Shown here: piece by piece, positions 60,928 through 64,000 of the stretch | How the letters are laid out: every line of letters starts with the position of its first letter | How positions within the stretch are numbered: position 1 is the first letter of the stretch | NCBI RefSeq assembly: GCF_000013705.1 | Contig: NC_007947.1 | Coordinates: forward strand, 1,054,001 to 1,118,000 | DNA length: 64,000 nt | Direction: 5' to 3' | Source: Methylobacillus flagellatus KT | GTDB lineage: Bacteria; Pseudomonadota; Gammaproteobacteria; Burkholderiales; Methylophilaceae | Translations under genes and position numbers: made by a program | Notes under the pieces: generated by a model | Databases searched by the model: none | What the model was told of the DNA's origin: nothing | The model's input: only the letters and a program-made list of their open reading frames with translations

Positions 60928-61626
60928 TTATTTTCCTAGGATTGATTCCCGAATTTGATCCAGTGTGGCTAGTGGGTCGGCTGCCCTGGTGATGGGACGG
61001 CCCATCACCAGGTAGTTGGAGCCCATGGCAAGCGCCCTGGCGGGCGTCACCACGCGGGATTGGTCGTCGAGCGCGGCGTCCGCAGGGCGGATACCAGGCG
61101 TCACCAGGCAAAAATCATGACCCAGTGCCCGGCGCAGTGCTGGAGCCTCCTGGGCAGAACAGACGACACCATCCAGGCCTGCCTGCTGGCTGAGTCTTGC
61201 CAAGTGTAATACATGCTGCTCGATCGGGGCATTCACTCCCAGCTCGGACAGCTCCTCCTGGTTCATGCTGGTCAATACCGTCACTGCAATTAGCAATGGA
61301 GCGTGGCCACTCCGCGCTACGCCCTCGCGTGCAGCCTGCATCATCTGGCTACCGCCAGAAGCATGCACATTGAGCATCCATACGCCCAGCTTGCTTGCTG
61401 CTTCGCAAGCCTTGGCGACCGTATTGGGGATGTCGTGAAACTTGAGGTCTAGGAACACGCCAAAGCCGAGCTTGATTAATGCCTCCACTAGCTGCGGACC
61501 AGCAGCGGTGAACAATTCCTTCCCTACCTTGACCCGGCACAATGCTGGATCAAGCTGGCGGGCTAGCCCCAGGGCGTGTGCAGCATCAGGGTAATCAAGG
61601 GCGACAATGATCTTTGGGTCGGTCAT
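60928..61626 (-). CDS. pyrF: Orotidine 5'-phosphate decarboxylase
   Basis: A 232-residue TIM-barrel enzyme making [23 protein letters not shown] opens it, the catalytic Lys/Asp set is in [16 protein letters not shown], and [21 protein letters not shown] and [14 protein letters not shown] are typical of the proteobacterial form. ATG 61626 overlaps the lapB stop (ATGA); a longer frame upstream only reads into lapB. Last gene of the rpsA-ihfB-lapA-lapB-pyrF run. Confidence 0.96.
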   Translation of the reverse strand: MTDPKIIVALDYPDAAHALGLARQLDPALCRVKVGKELFTAAGPQLVEALIKLGFGVFLDLKFHDIPNTVAKACEAASKLGVWMLNVHASGGSQMMQAAREGVARSGHAPLLIAVTVLTSMNQEELSELGVNAPIEQHVLHLARLSQQAGLDGVVCSAQEAPALRRALGHDFCLVTPGIRPADAALDDQSRVVTPARALAMGSNYLVMGRPITRAADPLATLDQIRESILGK

Positions 61627-62786
61627 ACGGCGGATTCTTTGGTTTCGGGAGAGAGAGATTCCCACGCGTTGCATGCGGGGCACTGCCAGTGGAAGTTGCG
61701 GGCGCGGAAGCCGCACTGGTCACAATAGTGTGCGCTACGATTGCCAATGGCATAACGCACGGTTTGTTGCATCAGCAAGGCATCCTGCTGGTTGGCGCCT
61801 TCCAGCAGCGATTGCGCACGCAGAAACTGATCCAGGGCTTGCAGGCTAGGTTTACGGCGCAGTTCTTCCCGTGCAAGCTTTTCAGCGCTGGCAGCGCCTT
61901 CTTCGCTCAAGGTGGTTTCATAGACCAGGTTGAGAATAGACGGAAGCTTGTATGTCTGCAGGTAGCCCTTCAGCAGGGTGATGCCCTCATCCAGATTGCC
62001 TAACGCCTTATAGCTGTTGAGCAGCTTTGGGGCGACAAGTCCGAGATATTCAGGCCGCTGGAATTCGACGCGCTTCCAGAAGGAAATAGCCTGTTTGTGG
62101 TTGCCTGCGCCAGCTTCGAGATCGCCCAGCATGATATTGGCGCGGACGCAGCCCTTATCGGCTTCAATCGCTGTGTCCAGCGCATGGCGTGCACTATGGA
62201 CATCGTGTTCAAGGATAGCCTTCATTGCGATTTCGCAGTGGAACTGGGCTACTTCCTTGCGGAAAGAAATACCAGACAGTCGTTCAAGCTCTACCGCACT
62301 TTTGATCGCATGATGCCATTCCCGCTCGCGGATATAGATTTCCAATAGCGCGCGCAAGGCGGTCTGCTTGTAACGGCTGTCGTGCAATGAGGTAAACAGC
62401 TCTTCCGCGCGGTCAAACAGGCCTGCCTTGAGATAATCCTGCGCCAGTTCTGCCATGACGGCCTGCTTTTGCTGGTCCGGTAATTCTTTGCGTTCCAGCA
62501 GGCTGAGATGCAGGTGGATTGCACGGTCTACTTCACCGCGGCGGCGGAACAGGCTGCCCAAGGCAAAATGCAGTTCCATGGAGTCTGCATTGGCTTGCAC
62601 CGCTTCGATGAAGGCTTCTATCGCCTTATCGTGCTGGTCGCTGATGAGGAAGTTCAAGCCTTTGAAATAGGCTGCGGGTAAAGTCGTGGATTCGGTGAGC
62701 AGCTGATTGATATCCACGCGTGCGGCCAGCCAGCCGAGCGTAAAGAAGAGGGGGAGGGCGAGCAGCCACCAGTATTCAAATTCCAT
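61623..62786 (-). CDS. lapB: LapB (YciM) lipopolysaccharide assembly protein
   Basis: A 387-residue protein with an N-terminal membrane anchor ([17 protein letters not shown]), about nine TPR helix pairs ([37 protein letters not shown]) and a C-terminal rubredoxin-like metal site (CDQCGF...CPACN). It adapts LpxC to FtsH proteolysis and so tunes lipopolysaccharide synthesis. It follows lapA and overlaps pyrF by four bases, the usual order in beta/gammaproteobacteria. Confidence 0.95.
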   Translation of the reverse strand: MEFEYWWLLALPLFFTLGWLAARVDINQLLTESTTLPAAYFKGLNFLISDQHDKAIEAFIEAVQANADSMELHFALGSLFRRRGEVDRAIHLHLSLLERKELPDQQKQAVMAELAQDYLKAGLFDRAEELFTSLHDSRYKQTALRALLEIYIREREWHHAIKSAVELERLSGISFRKEVAQFHCEIAMKAILEHDVHSARHALDTAIEADKGCVRANIMLGDLEAGAGNHKQAISFWKRVEFQRPEYLGLVAPKLLNSYKALGNLDEGITLLKGYLQTYKLPSILNLVYETTLSEEGAASAEKLAREELRRKPSLQALDQFLRAQSLLEGANQQDALLMQQTVRYAIGNRSAHYCDQCGFRARNFHWQCPACNAWESLSPETKESAV

Positions 62787-62859
62787 GGTTGGTTTCCAGG
62801 CCTGTAATCAGCACGACAGGCATCTAACTAGAAGGATGACGTTGCAAGTCATGTGCTTG

Positions 62860-63117
62860 TCATTTGGTCATCTTGAGGTTCTTGATTTCTTTTTCCAGAG
62901 CAAGCAGCTTGCGGCGCTGGCTAATCAACGAGCCCAGGCAGGCAACGACGCCTGCAATGATGCCGCTGAAAAATGTCACCAGAAGCATGAGGGAAAGCGG
63001 TGCTTTCCAGGAGTAGCCCAGATAATAGGCTAGCTCGACGGGTTCCGCGTTCTTGAAGGCAAACCCGAGCAGTAGGATGAACAGCAAAACGCCAAGTACG
63101 GTATATAAGGTGCGCAT
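62860..63117 (-). CDS. lapA: LapA (YciS) membrane protein
   Basis: An 85-residue protein with two membrane helices (LYTVLGVLLFILLLGFAF, LSLMLLVTFFSGIIAGVVA) and a short charged coiled tail (QRRKLLALEKEIKNLK). It contains the DUF1049 pattern KNAEPVELAYYLG. It sits between ihfB and lapB as in E. coli and works with LapB in lipopolysaccharide assembly. Confidence 0.9.
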   Translation of the reverse strand: MRTLYTVLGVLLFILLLGFAFKNAEPVELAYYLGYSWKAPLSLMLLVTFFSGIIAGVVACLGSLISQRRKLLALEKEIKNLKMTK

Positions 63118-63163
63118 GGCTCAATTTTACCCAAGCATTGCCGAAGCGTGCAGGATTTAATGT

Positions 63164-63197
63164 AAAAAAACGGTAGCATCATCGATGCTACCGTTTT
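63164..63197 (-). terminator. Rho-independent terminator after ihfB
   Basis: CGGTAGCATC pairs perfectly with GATGCTACCG around a three-base loop, with T residues following on the minus strand. It lies 24 bases past the ihfB stop codon and probably separates rpsA-ihfB from lapAB-pyrF. Confidence 0.85.
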
Positions 63198-63220
63198 TCC
63201 CAGCACAGCAGTCTGCGTGC

Positions 63221-63508
63221 TTAATTGCTGTTGCCGTCTACACGCTCACGCAATTCCTTGCCTGCCTTGAAATGAGGTACGTGTTTCTCAGGTACCTGCA
63301 CTTTTTCACCAGTCTTGGGGTTGCGTCCTAGCCGCGGTGGACGGTAGTTCAGACTGAAGCTACCGAAACCACGGATTTCAATACGCTCACCAGAAGCAAG
63401 ATTCTCCGTCATGGAGTCAAGAATCGTCTTGACGGAAAGTTCTGCATCCTTGACGACCAGTTGCGGAAAGCGTGCAGCCAGGTTGGCAATCAACTCCGAT
63501 TTGGTCAT
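63221..63508 (-). CDS. ihfB: Integration host factor subunit beta
   Basis: A 95-residue DNA-bending protein: [40 protein letters not shown] and [20 protein letters not shown] are typical of IHF-beta rather than HU. It starts 12 bases after rpsA, its usual place. IHF assists sigma-54 activation, and an IHF-like site lies in the SlyB-like gene's control region at 46.6 kb. Confidence 0.96.
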   Translation of the reverse strand: MTKSELIANLAARFPQLVVKDAELSVKTILDSMTENLASGERIEIRGFGSFSLNYRPPRLGRNPKTGEKVQVPEKHVPHFKAGKELRERVDGNSN

Positions 63509-63520
63509 GACGCTATGACC

Positions 63521-64000
63521 TTACTCGTTGTTTTTGCCGTCGAGCTTGGCCTTCAGCAATGCACCAAGATTGGTAGTGCCAGCAGATCCGGCATCATTGC
63601 TGAACTTTTGCAACGCATCAGCTTCATCGGCAATATCCTTCGCCTTGATGGAAAGAGCGATGGAACGGTTCTTGCGGTCGATATTAGTGATGCGGGCTTC
63701 GATCTCGTCACCCTCCTTGAGAACGGTAGAAATGTCGTCCACCTTGTCACGGGAAACTTCGGAAGCGCGCAGGTAGCCTTCAACCTCGTTGTCCAGCGCA
63801 ATCACGGCACCCTTGGCCTCGATGGACTTGACAGTACCCTTGACGATAGCACCCTTGTCGTTCAGTGCGGTGTAAGCACTGAATGGGTCGCTATCCAGTT
63901 GCTTGACGCCCAGAGAGATGCGCTCTTTCTCAACATCAATGCTAAGCACCACTGCCTCGAGTTCATCACCCTTCTTGAAGTTGCGGATTGCTTCTTCACC
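63521..64000 (-). CDS. rpsA: 30S ribosomal protein S1 (5' part beyond window)
   Basis: The last 160 or so codons of rpsA. The end of one S1 domain ([40 protein letters not shown]) is followed by a last S1 repeat ([40 protein letters not shown]) and a tail ending [12 protein letters not shown]1 helps the 30S subunit bind mRNA. ihfB follows 12 bases downstream. Confidence 0.96.
   Translation of the reverse strand, partial: GEEAIRNFKKGDELEAVVLSIDVEKERISLGVKQLDSDPFSAYTALNDKGAIVKGTVKSIEAKGAVIALDNEVEGYLRASEVSRDKVDDISTVLKEGDEIEARITNIDRKNRSIALSIKAKDIADEADALQKFSNDAGSAGTTNLGALLKAKLDGKNNE

Noticed and set aside
1..64000. tRNA or rRNA genes
   Set aside because: No segment showed a tRNA cloverleaf with a conserved T-loop, or rRNA sequence; the rpsD leader hairpin was considered and does not fit.

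Overview
The window looks like chromosomal DNA from a betaproteobacterial methylotroph, most likely family Methylophilaceae (Methylobacillus or Methylovorus type). This is inferred from gene content: a gnd-zwf operon with divergent pgl (the oxidative branch of the ribulose monophosphate cycle), an XFP phosphoketolase, a PEP-CTERM protein, CcoG, and the betaproteobacterial order rpsA-ihfB-lapA-lapB-pyrF. Most genes are GC-rich and well packed. No rRNA, tRNA, CRISPR array or insertion sequence was recognised.

Left part (1-24.7 kb): the 5' end of a TonB-dependent receptor gene; htpG behind a sigma-32-like promoter; a stand-alone ribosomal protein S4 gene of cyanobacterial/plastid sequence type; a Fur-box-controlled operon of a small CxxC protein, tonB, exbB and exbD; glycogen phosphorylase; a run of small genes (DUF4197, RBBP9-type hydrolase, glyoxalase-fold protein, EmrE-type exporter, coiled-coil membrane protein, EEP hydrolase); a diguanylate cyclase; purL; and several secreted or membrane proteins (ankyrin, two beta-propellers, an unrecognised exported protein, a CynX-type MFS carrier).

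Middle (24.8-46 kb): XFP phosphoketolase, then a lower-GC three-gene operon coding for a contractile tail sheath, a VgrG-like spike and a PAAR tip, with no other injection-system genes beside it. Next come a ferritin-like DUF455 protein, an AcoR-type sigma-54 activator, a PEP-CTERM metallophosphatase, ccoG with an apparent 3' frameshift, an Mth938-like protein, and the alaA-hom-thrC-thyA run. A GGDEF-EAL protein, a PepSY protein and a YjfB-like protein follow.

Right part (46-64 kb): the glrK-qseG-glrR sensor/lipoprotein/regulator operon. Just beyond glrR lies what reads as a complete sigma-54 control region (two GTCTC-N6-GAGAC sites, an IHF-like site and a -24/-12 promoter) for a gene coding for an unusual SlyB-like protein. 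Then come folA, an Orn/Lys/Arg decarboxylase with a possible leader peptide, dcd, zwf, gnd, pgl, apbC/mrp, metG, a ComEA-like protein, pyrF, lapB, lapA, ihfB and the 3' part of rpsA.

The three most interesting regions are the minimal sheath-spike-PAAR cluster (27.6-31.0 kb), the GlrR/sigma-54 control region (46.5-46.7 kb) and the cyanobacterial-type S4 with its structured leader (4.2-5.0 kb). All assignments come from reading the sequence and from memory of the families; no database search was run.
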